This document shows positions 12,753 through 23,799 of a stretch of DNA of 64,000 nt, piece by piece. Position numbers and translations under genes: made by a program. The notes beneath the pieces are model-generated. The model did no database searches and was not told the origin of the DNA. It saw only the letters and a program-made list of their open reading frames with translations. Numbering within the stretch: the stretch's first letter is position 1; the number at the start of each line of letters is the position of its first letter. The stretch comes from Exophiala sp. HKRS030 (Eukaryota > Ascomycota > Eurotiomycetes > Chaetothyriales > Herpotrichiellaceae). Location of the stretch: positions 1,488,001-1,552,000 of the forward strand of contig JAHWDD010000010.1 of assembly GCA_023897205.1 (NCBI GenBank). Reading direction: 5' to 3'.

Positions 12753-12973
12753 TTTATCTACTGACATGACAGAACCCACTAGTGAGGGGCGAGAATCTAG
12801 GGGCAGTGAGTTTTGTTAGTCTGTTTTCTTTGATTTCTACGCGGAACTCATCAGGCCTTCGCCCGGTTTTTCCGGCTGGCGGCCTCTTAAGATTGGTAAC
12901 GGTAGATAGCCCACTTTTTTTTCTTTCTTTGGCTTTCTCTCTTCTCGCCATATCACTAACCCTAAAAACCTAA
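12753..12973. other. GC-richer island inside the AT-rich block
   Basis: About 200 bp of balanced composition (ggcctcttaagattgg and similar) between AT-rich flanks. Open frames of 63-65 codons occur on both strands but show no recognisable protein, so I do not call a gene. It looks unmutated, so it may be single-copy sequence or a fragment that escaped RIP. Confidence 0.4.
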
Positions 12974-13689
12974 GTTACCTAGATAACCTAGTAAGGGTCC
13001 CGCTTAAAACGAATAACTGAACACTTAATTCACTTAAAACCTAATGAGATTATAAAGGGCCTTTCTCTGAATGCTATAACGCGGTTAATACCGCTACTAT
13101 TATCCTTTTTACCTCGACTATAATAGAATAAGTAGGACATAGGTTGTCCTTATTGAGATAAGTAATTTAACTTAATGCTAAACGCTAAAGAGAGACTCTC
13201 TAAGTTAACTTTTTCGGCTAAAGGTATTTATTCTAGCACCCTCTACCCTCCCCCTAGGAGTCTCGTGAAAATTGAATAAGGAGCTATGAAGTTAGGGCGG
13301 CTCGTCGCTCTTTACGGCTGTTAATAGTTAAGGTTAATCTTATAGCTAAGCCTCATTATATTTAGGCCCTAATTATTTTCTTCTTTCCCCGCGCTCTTTA
13401 CCGCCGTCACTACCCCTAGGAACTCTCTTTTAATCACGTCCAAATATTTTGACTTATACCCCTAACCTAGGTTAAGCCTAGCGTTAATATTTTTAAGGTG
13501 ACTAGGAATGTGACGGTCTCATTAAGTTCGACCTAATAGCGCCCTTAACACTACCCCTTACACCCTATTTTAGTTAAGTCCTGCCTCGATTTTTTTAAGG
13601 CTAGGCTCGTAAATATTAAGGGAGAGGGGTGGGTGTGATAGGGTAAGTAGATACCCTAGGCTTATTAGTTATAATACTATCTAAACGCA
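12974..13689. other. Subtelomeric non-coding sequence
   Basis: Moderate GC with many taggg/ccta-like runs, no long open frame and no helicase-like or other domain in decoded frames. Its position just inside the telomere array marks it as subtelomere. Confidence 0.5.
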
Positions 13690-13790
13690 GGCGCCCACCA
13701 TTCACTATCACATAATGTAGGCAGTCCCCCAATATTCACTATCCGTATCTACACCTAGTCGCGCACTATTCACTATAGCATAGCACTAGG
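13690..13790 (+). repeat. Degenerate 34-bp subtelomeric repeat, three units
   Basis: The 9-mer attcactat occurs at 13700, 13734 and 13768, an exact 34-bp period. The bases around each copy are related but diverged (ccacc, ccaat, cacta before the motif; tat and tag/tac steps after). The unit sits about 100 bp inside the telomere repeats. Confidence 0.6.
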
Positions 13791-13879
13791 GGCCTCCTAA
13801 GATACACTATGAGGCACTTACGCGTAGCTTAGCATAACTACTAAGCTAGGCCTTATATTTAAATCCCCTTCACTCGCTC

Positions 13880-14000
13880 TAGGGTTAGGGTTAGGGTTAG
13901 GGTTAGGGTTAGGGTTAGGGTTAGGGTTAGGGTTAGGGTTAGGGTTAGGGTTAGGGTTAGGGTTAGGGTTAGGGTTAGGGTTAGGGTTAGGGTTAGGGTT
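13880..14000 (+). repeat. Telomere repeat array (TTAGGG)n
   Basis: About 20 uninterrupted TTAGGG units run to base 14000, where the N gap begins. The G-rich strand runs 5' to 3' toward the gap, which is the orientation of a right-hand chromosome end. Uninterrupted perfect units argue for a true terminus rather than an old interstitial fusion remnant. Confidence 0.95.
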
Positions 14001-14100
14001 NNNNNNNNNNNNNNNNNNNNNNNNNNNNNNNNNNNNNNNNNNNNNNNNNNNNNNNNNNNNNNNNNNNNNNNNNNNNNNNNNNNNNNNNNNNNNNNNNNNN
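14001..14100. other. Assembly gap, 100 N
   Basis: Exactly 100 N, a conventional placeholder for a gap of unknown size. It separates a telomere array from the middle of a retrotransposon pol. Confidence 0.98.
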
Positions 14101-16840
14101 GGTAATTAAACCGGAGATAATTAAAATAGTAGAGAGCCGTTTAAAAAAGAATATCTTAGAATATAGATATAGATCGTATAGGAATACGTATTTCCTAGTT
14201 AAAAAGAAAAATAGGTAATATCGGCTCGTTATTACTACGATATCGATAAATCGAGTAACTATTAGGGATACGAATCTATCGCCTTCGTTTAATAACTTTT
14301 CTAAAGAGTTTACGGGAATATTTATACTTTCGTTAATTAATTAGTTTTCTAGATATAATTAGTTATAACTTACTAGATAGAGTAGGAATATAATAGTAAT
14401 CTAGACGCCTTTAGGGATAATACGTTAAATAACCCTAGTATAAGAAGCTACTAACTTAGTACTATATTTTATAAGAGTATTAAATAGGATTCTAGCTACT
14501 TAAATACCGAGAAGGGCGAAACCCTTCGTTAATAATACGAGTATAAAAGGACCTAAGATAGACTATAGAGGAGAAGAAGTAGCGCTAGAAGTTCGGCGTT
14601 ATATTTTCGAATATATTTAAAATTTAGATAAAGTACTAATAGATATTAAGAGGGCGGGAGCTACGATCTCGGGAGAGAAATTATAGTTCTATTAGGATAG
14701 TTTAAGGATTATCGGGTATATCTATAATAAGTACGGATAGTATCCGGATAGTAAAAAGGTTAAAAAGATATTATTATAGCTAGCCTACTTAAATACTACA
14801 GAATTAAAGGGTTTTCTCGGAATATACGTATATTATTAAATTTAGGTTAAAAAGTTTACGTAAAAAGCTTTACTATTATATTATCTATTAAGGAAAGGAG
14901 TACTATAGGAATAGACTAAAGATTATAACGAGGCTATAAATATTATAAAGGAGGTACTAACTACGGCGCTAGCCCTAGTTAATTTAGACTATTCGGAAGG
15001 AGTAAAAGTAGTATTTCTTAGTTTTAATATAAGCCTAACTAGATAGGGCGTATAACTAGGGTAAGTAGAGAGAAAAGGGAAGAGATAATACCCGTTAAGA
15101 TATAAGAGTAGCTTATAGTTAAAGGCTAAATCGGAATATAATATAGGAAAAAGGGAATATTAAGCGCTTTTAAAATCGTTAAAAAAGTTTCGCTACTAGT
15201 TATATAGAGTTTATTTTATCGTTAAAACGGATATAATAACTTTAGCTATATAGTTAAACCGATAAGTAACTAATCTACTAGGTACGTTAGTAACTTAATA
15301 GTTAGTATAAATAAGACTTTTTAATTTTAAGGTACGATACGTACTAGGAGCGAAAAACCTTATTACGGACGCTCTCTTAAGACGTCCCGCTATAGAGAGA
15401 GACCTATTAGAGAGAGAAAGTAAAGAAGAGATTAATAATTAGGTAGAGGGGTAGTTCTACTTAGTTAGACTTATACCGATTAGAGTAGGAGGAGAGCGAG
15501 TAGAAGAAGATAAAGAGAGAGATATACCGTTTAAGGAAGAAGAATATTCTAAAGACTCGATTAAAATCGCGAAAATTCTAACTAGAGGGTTAAAAAGACC
15601 GGAGAATATATTAAGAGTAAAGTTTTCTTAATTAAGGAAGAGAGTATTAAATTATATTATATATCGGGAATATCTTTTTCGAATAGTAAATAAGACGAAT
15701 CCTATAAGAAGGGTATTAAATAGGAAAGAAAGAAGGGAGGTAGTTTTAAGACTACTTTACGATAAGTCGGGATATCGAATAAAAGAATCTACCTATCGAA
15801 AGGTTATAGATTAATACTACTAGGATATAATATACGAAGATATAATATAGTATATTAAGACCTATAAGGTATACTAATTTCGATCGAAGGCTAGAGTAAG
15901 AGAGGCTCTTTTTCTAACTTAGATAAATAAAAGATAGGCTAAAATATATATTAATATAACTTATATACCTCTATCTTAGGGAAAGCGGTTTCTAGTAGTA
16001 GTAAGAAGTAATTTTAGCAAATAGATTAAAGCTCGAGAGATTAAGGAGAATAATAGTAAATTAGTTATAAAGTTCCTTTAGGAGAATATTATTATAAGAT
16101 ATAGAATCTTTATAAAGATAGTAATAAATAGCGGACTAGAGAATAAGAAATTAATAGAGGAATTATTAGTGAAATATAATATTAAGAAAGTACTAATATT
16201 AGCTTATAATCCTTAAGTAAATAGAGTAGTAGAAGTAGGATATAAGCCGATTAAGGATATACTTTCGAAGATAAGTAAATTACCGAATAATAGAGACTAG
16301 ATAAAATATTTATATACTATCCTATAGGCGAACTATATAATAGTAAGGGCTAGTACTAGGATAACTCCCTATAAGGTAGAGTACCTTAATCGAGTAGTTC
16401 TATCTATTAAATTAGAATATTTAACTTAGAGTATTATACTATAGGAAGAAGTCTAGGATATAAGTAGTTTACTTACTAGTAGAGCTTAAGCCTTAGAAAG
16501 AAGAGAAGAAGATTTAGAAGAGGTAAAGTTAAGAATTCGCAGGATAAGAGAGTTAGGGAAGACGTACTTTAATTAGAGGAATTAAATGAGGAGAGAACCA
16601 TTATAACTAGAAATATTAGTACTGCTATATACTACTTTTGCGTAGATAAATATATTAAGTTTAAAAGTACTATAGTTTCGTTAGAATAGGCCGTACCGAA
16701 TTATATTAATTAACTAACTATATAGGAATTATACTTTATAGGAATTAAATAGTATAATATTAAGAGGGACTTTTACTAGTTACCGTTTAAAGTAGTTTTA
16801 TCCCTATATAGATATCTTTCTAAGTACTATTTCCGCTATT
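14101..16840 (+). mobile_element. RIP-decayed Ty3/Gypsy pol, 5' cut by the gap
   Basis: A second Ty3/Gypsy family, distinct from the chromovirus. The frame decodes to RT starting mid-domain (YFLVKKKNR, then VTIRDTNLSPS). RNase H is ARG/Lys-rich near 15090-15380, with RYKSS, SEYNIGKREY and KTDIITLAI, and ends GAKNLITDALLRRP. Integrase follows (about 15640-16560) with RFLVVVRSNFS, SGLENKK and LAYNP. A C-terminal stretch ends near 16830 (RPYRIILIN, then RGTFTSYRLK). Stops lie at Gln/Trp positions throughout. Gag and the 5' LTR would be beyond the gap; I could not find its 3' LTR. Confidence 0.8.
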
Positions 16841-17722
16841 AAAGAACTCGTAGATTAATAGTATATACCTAAAGTAAGAAGGTAGCCTAAAGTTACGATT
16901 AAAGTACCGAGAATATTACTATAAAGATCGAAAGTTAAAGAAAACTAAGAAGAAATAGAATAAGTCGAAGAAGATAAAGAAGATAATAAGGAAGAATTCT
17001 AAAGAGAATAAGGTTAAGAGCTAATAATTAGGGAGGTAGATTAAGGTATAAGATAAGGTTAGAATTAAGACTATAGGGAGATAAGAAAAGTAGGGCTATA
17101 TAAAAGCTTAGTACGAAAATAGATTATTTTTATACTAAGACTTTAACTAGCGCGGTTTTATAATATAGAATAGAAATACTTATAAGTCCGAGTTAAGAGG
17201 ATATTAGTAGGAAAAACTTAGGGAGAAGTAGAAGTTAGGAGTAGGTTAGTACTAGAGAGAGTAGGGAACGAGAAGAAAGTTATAGTAAATAAAGTATAAA
17301 ATAAAGGTAATAGTAGGAGATAACTTAGAAAAACTAAAATAGAATAGAGTAATTTTAATAAGAAAAGACTAATTAGGAAGGTTTTTATTTCCGGGATATA
17401 TAAAGAAGTAAGGAAGAACTTTAATTAAGGAGATTTAGTTAAGGTAAATAGTAACTACGAGTAATAAAGAGAGAGTTAATCTCTTAAGAGATATATAAAA
17501 GTTTTAGTCTATATAGACCTTAATCTTACCCGCTCTTAGGTTATTAACTTCTTTATCTCTTTCGATACCTTTCCCTCGTTAGGATCCTTCTTCTTCTTCT
17601 TAAAGGCTTATTATTAATATAATTATAAGTCCTAGAGGTAGTTTTAATCCTTTTCCCTTACTTTACCTAGTTAATCTTCCCTATCGCTTCTCTTCTTAAA
17701 GAGAAGATATTAACTTATATCG
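16841..17722. other. Decayed sequence downstream of the Gypsy pol
   Basis: Decodes to an acidic stretch (EEDKEDNKEE near 16960-17010) that may be the pol C-terminal tail, followed by Lys/Arg-rich fragments to about 17480 without recognisable motifs. 17490-17720 is pyrimidine-rich (repeated cttcttctt) and may contain a lost LTR. No intact gene. Confidence 0.45.
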
Positions 17723-17806
17723 TCTAAAGTCTAGAGTCTAAAGTTTAGAGTCTAGAGTCTAGAGTCTAGAGTTTAAAGTCTAGAGTTTAGAGTCTAGAGT
17801 CTAAAG
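17723..17806. repeat. Heptamer array, 12 units of TCTAGAG type
   Basis: Twelve consecutive 7-bp units with no indels. Units are tctagag, tctaaag, tttagag or tttaaag, so the only variation is C/T at position 2 and G/A at position 5. Confidence 0.9.
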
Positions 17807-17829
17807 TTTTTCTTCTTCTTCCTTTTCTC

Positions 17830-20680
17830 CTTATTATTTTTTAGATCTAGATTTTAAATAGTTACTTAATTAAATAGTAGAAATATTATAGCTACCTAGA
17901 GATTCTTATAAGGATAAGAATAAGAAAGTAAAGCCTTTACTAAAGGGTTCGCTATTTAAAGCTCTAGTAACTTCATATCTTATTCGTTACCCCTCCCTAC
18001 GTCCTCCTCCTAAGCCGCCTATACTTAGCTATAATAGTAAAGATATTATAGTGCCTATTAGAAATTATATACTTAAAATTTCGAATATATAAACCCTTAA
18101 GTTACCTTACCTAAAGACTAGGAAACTCGCTCTAATAATAGAATATCTAGAAGCTATTTACCTAGATAATTAAAGAGGCTATATCTAATTTCTTTCGGAT
18201 TTTAATATTACTTAAACTTCATTATAATATACTATAGAAGAGGCGAGCCGTATTTTACTAGAATAGCTTAGTATTAGGCTACTTCTTAAGAGTAATATTT
18301 CGATAGACTTAAAAAAGAAGATTATATAATAGGCTAAGAATACTAGAGATTAGAGAATAAGATCGAAGAAAGTATATAATAACTTATAGAAAGGAGAATA
18401 TACTAACGATAATACTAAGGCTACTAGCTTTTATAATTAAGAATTCGTCGATAACTTAATTATTCCCTTATATAGAGACGGCTATATTATTTTAGTTATA
18501 ATTTAAGAAATACTAGAATAGCTTTCTAGTTATACTCCGCTTCGTTTACTTTAAGAAGCTAGCTACTAGTACGTCTATAGGTTAGCTAATTTAGGTAGGA
18601 TTAAGACGTTAAAAGAACTTAGACTTCGAGCTATTAACTTTAAAGAAATTAGTAGAAGATAGATAGATATAGCTAGGAGTGATTTTACTTAATATAAAGA
18701 GTTTTTATCGATAGTAAAATATTATTAGTTAATCTAGATTAAGGGAATTTAGCTTAATTATAAATAAGTACTATATAACTTTATAAATATTATTAAGTCG
18801 GAAGGGAAGTTTAGAATAGCGGTAGTAGCGCCTAGCTATACTAAGAAGTAAGCTATAAAAGGAAAATAAATTATTAAGGTTAAAGAGGAACTAGATCCTC
18901 CGAGAAGGTCGACTCGCTAAAAGAAGTTACCTAAAATTAAGGCTAGTAACTTTAATAAGTATATTAATAATAATGTAGGCTTAAACAATAGTACGGGAAT
19001 ATAGCCCTTACCTCGGCTAAACTTACTAGTACCTTAGCCTATTTCGATTCTAGTTTTACAATAAGAACTAGTTATTCTAGTTCCTTAGCCGGTCGTTTCC
19101 CTTAATTATAGGCCTAAGTAAAAGCCTATAACTTTAGATAATATTTAACTTAAGAATCGAGAAGAAGTATAAAAAGATATTCTTAAAGCTCTTAGCGAAA
19201 TAGATTAAAGAAAGATTCGAGAATTAAGCGACGATAGCTTATTATCTTTAGTACCTATACCTATACCTCGTCGTAAGTTTTCCCTAGCTATTAAGTTTAG
19301 GGTCTCGATACTAATCTCTACTAGAAGAATAATACTAAATAGAGAAGAGTCGCCTTAGGTTATACCTAATTCTTTAAAGAGGTTTTTTTATAAGAGGGTA
19401 CCGAGTATAGCTTCTTCTATCGTTTCTATAAGAAATATTTATATAGTAAAGAAAATAAAGGATAGAACTAGGCCGGTAGAGGCTTAATTAGCATAAGAGA
19501 GAGTTAAGTAAAGTCCTCTTACCTTACCTACTAGAGTTAAACTTAATCTCTTACTTAATAATATTAGCTACTATAACCTTATTAAGAATCCTACCTAGGC
19601 GGAAAGTGCGGCTTAGATAATAATTATATTAAAATATAAGGCTCTAACGAATAACTAAGAGCCTAAGCTATATACCTTTTATTTTATAATAACCCGAATC
19701 GACGATACTATTCTTCTAGTATAAGTATTTATAAAGATTACCGAGAGTATTCCTTAGTTATATACGGCTAGATATTTAAGGATTACCTAGGCTTATAGGG
19801 AAGAAGTAAGTAAAATTATTAATACTATTAATTTATAGGATATTAGACTCGTGGTCTTAGAGGAAGTATTAAAGTATTAATACTAGTATTTTAAAAATAA
19901 AGATATCTTAGTTCGATAAGGAGTAGTAGCTATTAGAGGATATAGTCTAAAATATAAAGATCTTTTAACTCTTCGATATAGACCTTAGGAATAGGAATAG
20001 GTAGTATTAGGCTAGTTATCTAGAGAGGTTATCTTCTATGTAATTAGAGCGATTAGAGGATTAGTTCTAGATAATAATTTAAGGGTTATTAACCCGGTAG
20101 AGTTTATAGTAATAAGAGATACGATAAATAAAACCTTCCCTTATATATAAAATATTTATAATAAGGACGAGATTCGGATTATGCCTATATATTCTCTAGA
20201 ATATTAGTTTCTTATTATTATTAAACTAAGACTTAAGAGATATATTATCCTTAATTCTAGGGTTAATAGGCCTAATAAAGATATTAGCCTAAAAAATATA
20301 AGGAGGCTAATTAGTAGTACTTAGGATACAGACTTTATAAGGGCTTAAGTTTAATCGAATCGGTAATAGAATCTTATGGACTATAGACTTTAGGTTATCG
20401 AAAACTTTCGTGTATATTATAGGAATAAGTAACCTTATATAGTTTAAGTTAATCCTTATTATAGAGTAAGGGTAGTATACGAAATAGCAAAATATACTTT
20501 AAAATTATAGCGGTTACTAGAAGGAGTCTTAATTACTAGGGAGATAGTAGACGAGCGGAGATAAGAGATAAGTAAGGAGATTATTCCGGAGGAAGTACTG
20601 CGTATTACGTAAGGAAGCCGTGAATTATAGGGACGACTTAGTTAAGGGAATAGCTAGGACTTAAGCTAGTTATTAAAATA
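17830..20680 (+). pseudogene. Unidentified long RIP-decayed reading frame
   Basis: One frame (codons starting at positions divisible by 3) can be followed for about 940 codons. It is broken almost only by TAA/TAG codons at places where Gln or Trp would fit, and it needs no frameshift. Recognisable coding texture includes a Pro-rich central part (VPIPIPRRKFS near 19255), charged helices (KNREE, then DILKALSEID) and a C-terminal part with EAIYLD-like acidic runs upstream and GYSLKYKDLLTLRYRP near 19960. It ends about RELQGRLS-like at 20620-20680. I do not recognise a domain; it is neither a normal Gag nor Pol. It lies between a Gypsy pol and a Copia pol on the same strand, so it may be a Copia gag-like ORF, element cargo, or a repeated host gene hit by RIP. 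Confidence 0.5.
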
Positions 20681-21124
20681 ACGATAAGCTATACTTTCTT
20701 TTTTTTCTTATTGTTACTATCGTTACGGACGAGGTCGTCTTCGCTAATAATCGGGGAGAGATATAATATATAATTAGGACTTGCTAGAAGTCTTAGTATA
20801 GAAACGCTATCGTTTCTATGCTAAGTCTTTTATCTATACTAGAAGATCAATAGGAGTTAAATAAGGAGAGGAAGAAGGTAACGAAGATAGACAGCAATAG
20901 AGATATTAGCTCCTATTAATAAGTTTCGTTCCCTGTTCTCGTTTTGCCTAGTTTACTTAGTTACTGTAATCACTAAATAACCTAGTTGAATAGTTTCGGT
21001 GATCCTTAAGACTTAAGTTATTTAGTTAGTTGGTTCTTGCGACATTGAGGTCCTGCCGACTAGTTTACCTGATACTACCCCTAGATGTCCTCCCTGCTTA
21101 ATAGGTCCTAGGCACCGACTTAGT
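20681..21124. other. Less mutated spacer before the Copia pol
   Basis: Base composition is closer to normal (for example gacgaggtcgtcttcgc and ccctgttctcgttttgcc). No coding texture found. A 15-bp stem hairpin with one mismatch sits at 20792-20825 (cttagtatagaaacg, loop ctat, cgtttctatgctaag). Confidence 0.5.
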
Positions 21125-22530
21125 TATCGCTAGTTATAATATAGGTCTTTAAGTATAAATTTAATAGTAAGGGTTATCTCGAGAAGTTTAAAGTAAGGTT
21201 ATATATAAGAGGAGACTTATAGGTTAGCGATAGTAATAATTACGTCGTAATATTAACCGGAGAGACTTTCCGTATCTTTATAAGTATTATAATAGGTTTT
21301 AATCTTAAAATTATATAAGTAGATACTATTAATATATTCCTAAATAGCCTTATAGATAAGAAAGTTTATATTAAACTACTAGAAGGTTTCTATAATAAAG
21401 GATAGATATTAAGACTATTAAGAGTACTCTATAGATTAAAGAAAGCCCTAAAACTATAGTATTAAGAACTTATAAAGACGCTTATTAGTTTAGAACTTAA
21501 GGAAGTTAATAAAGTAAATTATATATTATACGATAATACTATTATTATCTTCTTCTATATTAATAATATTTTTATTCTCTATTATAGGAATAATTAAAAG
21601 AGGGTAGATATACTCCTTAAGTAACTTAATAAGGTCTATAAACTTAGGTACCTCCTAAAAGTAGATTAGTTTCTAGGAATTAAAATTATAAGAGATTAAG
21701 AAAAAGATACTCTATCGCTAGTATAAGACTTCTTTATCGATAAGATTATCGCGAGATTTTACCTTAAGAATAATAAGATTAGTAAGACGCCGCTTCTAAT
21801 AGAGAAACCTATTAGGAACTAGGAGTAAGCGACTCCGAGGTAAGTTTATCTCTACTAATAGAAAGTCGGGTCTATTAATTAGATAGCTATCTAAATAAGG
21901 CCGAATATTTTATTTACGGCGTTATAACTCGTGTAATTCCTAAAGAATTCCTTACTAAGGTATTCTACTTACGCTAATAGGGTAATAAGATATCTTAAAG
22001 GTACTAGAACTATAGGGATTATATATTAAAAGACTAGCTATAATATAAAGAGGATAGGTATCTATACTAACGTATTATTTACTAATAATAAAGATAGAAA
22101 AAGCTTATAAGAATATATCTTCTATTTATTTAATAGCCCTTTTAGTTAAAAGGTAAATTAGTAAAGTACTATTATAATATCCTCGACGGAGGCGAAGTTA
22201 CTAGTACTTACCGAAATCTTAAGGGAAGTAACAAGGTAGAAGAGGTTTATAATCTCTATTTAATAAAGCCTTCTAATAAGCCCTAAGATTAATAATAGTA
22301 TTAAAATCTTCTATAATAATAAGTAAACTATTCGCTTATTTATAGAGCCTAGCTATAAACTTATTACTCGACTTAAATATATCGATATCTATAGGTATTA
22401 GATAAGAGAGAAGGTTAAAGAGGGAACTATCTCTCTAGAATAAACTAAAATAATATTAATAAATACTAATAGACTTACTAAGGTACTTAGAAAGTAACCT
22501 TACTAGTAATTTATAATTTAATTAAACTTA
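21125..22530 (+). mobile_element. RIP-decayed Ty1/Copia pol fragment (RT-RNase H)
   Basis: Decodes to VFKYKFNSKGYLEKFKVRL (preceded by TAG where Trp is usual). INIFLNSLIDKKVYIKL follows, then FFYINNIFILYY, in which the catalytic YVDD reads YINN, then FLGIKIIRD and, near the end, SSTEAKLLVLTE, the Copia RNase H tail. Integrase and Gag are not recognisable upstream, so this is a 5'-truncated or interrupted copy. The segment after about 22450 (NTNRLTKVL) matches the very C-terminus. Confidence 0.8.
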
Positions 22531-23235
22531 TAATAAGTTAGAATTATCTCCGAGTAATACCTTATAAGGAAGGAGATAATAATCGCGAAGGATAAGCCTT
22601 AACGTAAGATCCGCGAAATTACGACTAAAACACTAAGATTTCCTATCTTAACTTAATTTATACCTATAAGGAAAGCTTTATAGGTAACCCCGTAACTTAG
22701 GCTTTCCTAGGGGGGTGTATTAACCTATAGGTACTTCCTAGCGCTATCTTACCCCTAGAGAGACTCTCTTCTAGGTGGTAATAAGGTAGTAGTATAACCG
22801 TAAATTTTCACTATAGAACTATTTCCTCCTTTTCTGCCCCTTTACGCAGGTTTTTCTCGTTATTACACTCATTTAACTAGAGAGGAGGAATCCTCATTAT
22901 TCGATAGATCAGACAGACAATCATTCATCCCATTTGCGCGTGTTAAAGTGCACTTACCTAGACGCTCGCAAAGTTGACACATGATAACTAATTCTGAGTG
23001 CAAAGAAGTGTCTCGCAAGCATAGTTAGCGGGATGCTGTATGGACAGCATTGCAATCAACTACTTCACAAGATCGGAGAGCCGACAAAGAGACCAAAGTG
23101 CTTGTTCGTTTTGCATTGTACCAAGGCTTTAGTCTGACTCACTGTAATACTATACTAACTCAGTAAAGTATATTAAAAGATCTACAAGGTATAACAACTC
23201 GCGTAAGCTTCGTTATCCACATAAATTCTTACATC
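22531..23235. other. Boundary between RIP block and normal DNA
   Basis: A purine run (aggggggtg at about 22710) followed by tgtattaacc could be the polypurine tract and start of a 3' LTR for the Copia element, but I found no matching 5' LTR. From about 22850 composition becomes normal with no gene. Confidence 0.4.
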
Positions 23236-23284
23236 CCCTCCGCACCTGAAATTTGAATGTTAGCGCGCCCCACATCTCGCATCC
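23236..23284 (+). repeat. Left terminal inverted repeat, 49 bp
   Basis: Exact reverse complement of 25377-25425 over all 49 bases. Similarity stops abruptly on both sides. Confidence 0.95.
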
Positions 23285-23799
23285 TTTGACCTTCCTGTCG
23301 CCAACTTTGCACCGCGACGACGACCTCATTTTTACTCCGTTCGTGGTGTAACTAGGTTTATTCGATTTGTCTTATCGCCCTCTATCGAGCTATCCTATTT
23401 TTATTATGAGCTAAGCGCGTTTTATTAATGATCTTGGTAAATTTCAAGAAGTTGCGGAATCTCGTGCATTACAGATTTCGGGCAAGTCGACGACTGAGAA
23501 GTCGATTCTAAGCCGACAGCAATAACTTGAGGCTATTGCATAGGCACAGCCTGAATATCAACCTCCTATTTAAGTAATTTATCGACCTTTCCTGTTGCGA
23601 GATGCCTTACCGACCTCGCTGTCGCCAATGCGCCTGTTTTTGTCTCTTTTTTAGCCGGTCCTTGACCTCCTTCTCTATTACACGAATATTGCCGCTAATC
23701 GACAGAGAAATCCTCAAAAGAGTTAGAATAGGATCACAATAACCGAAATAAGATACTAGCTTATTGTGAAGCTGAGGATGTCTCTACAACTATCTACAG

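Noticed and set aside
12754..12973. Overlapping 63-65 codon frames in the GC-richer island
   Set aside because: Opposite-strand frames of equal length with no motif; treated as an unannotated island rather than a gene.
13880..14000. Interstitial telomere repeat from an old fusion
   Set aside because: Units are perfect, unidirectional and end exactly at an assembly gap, which fits a true chromosome end better.
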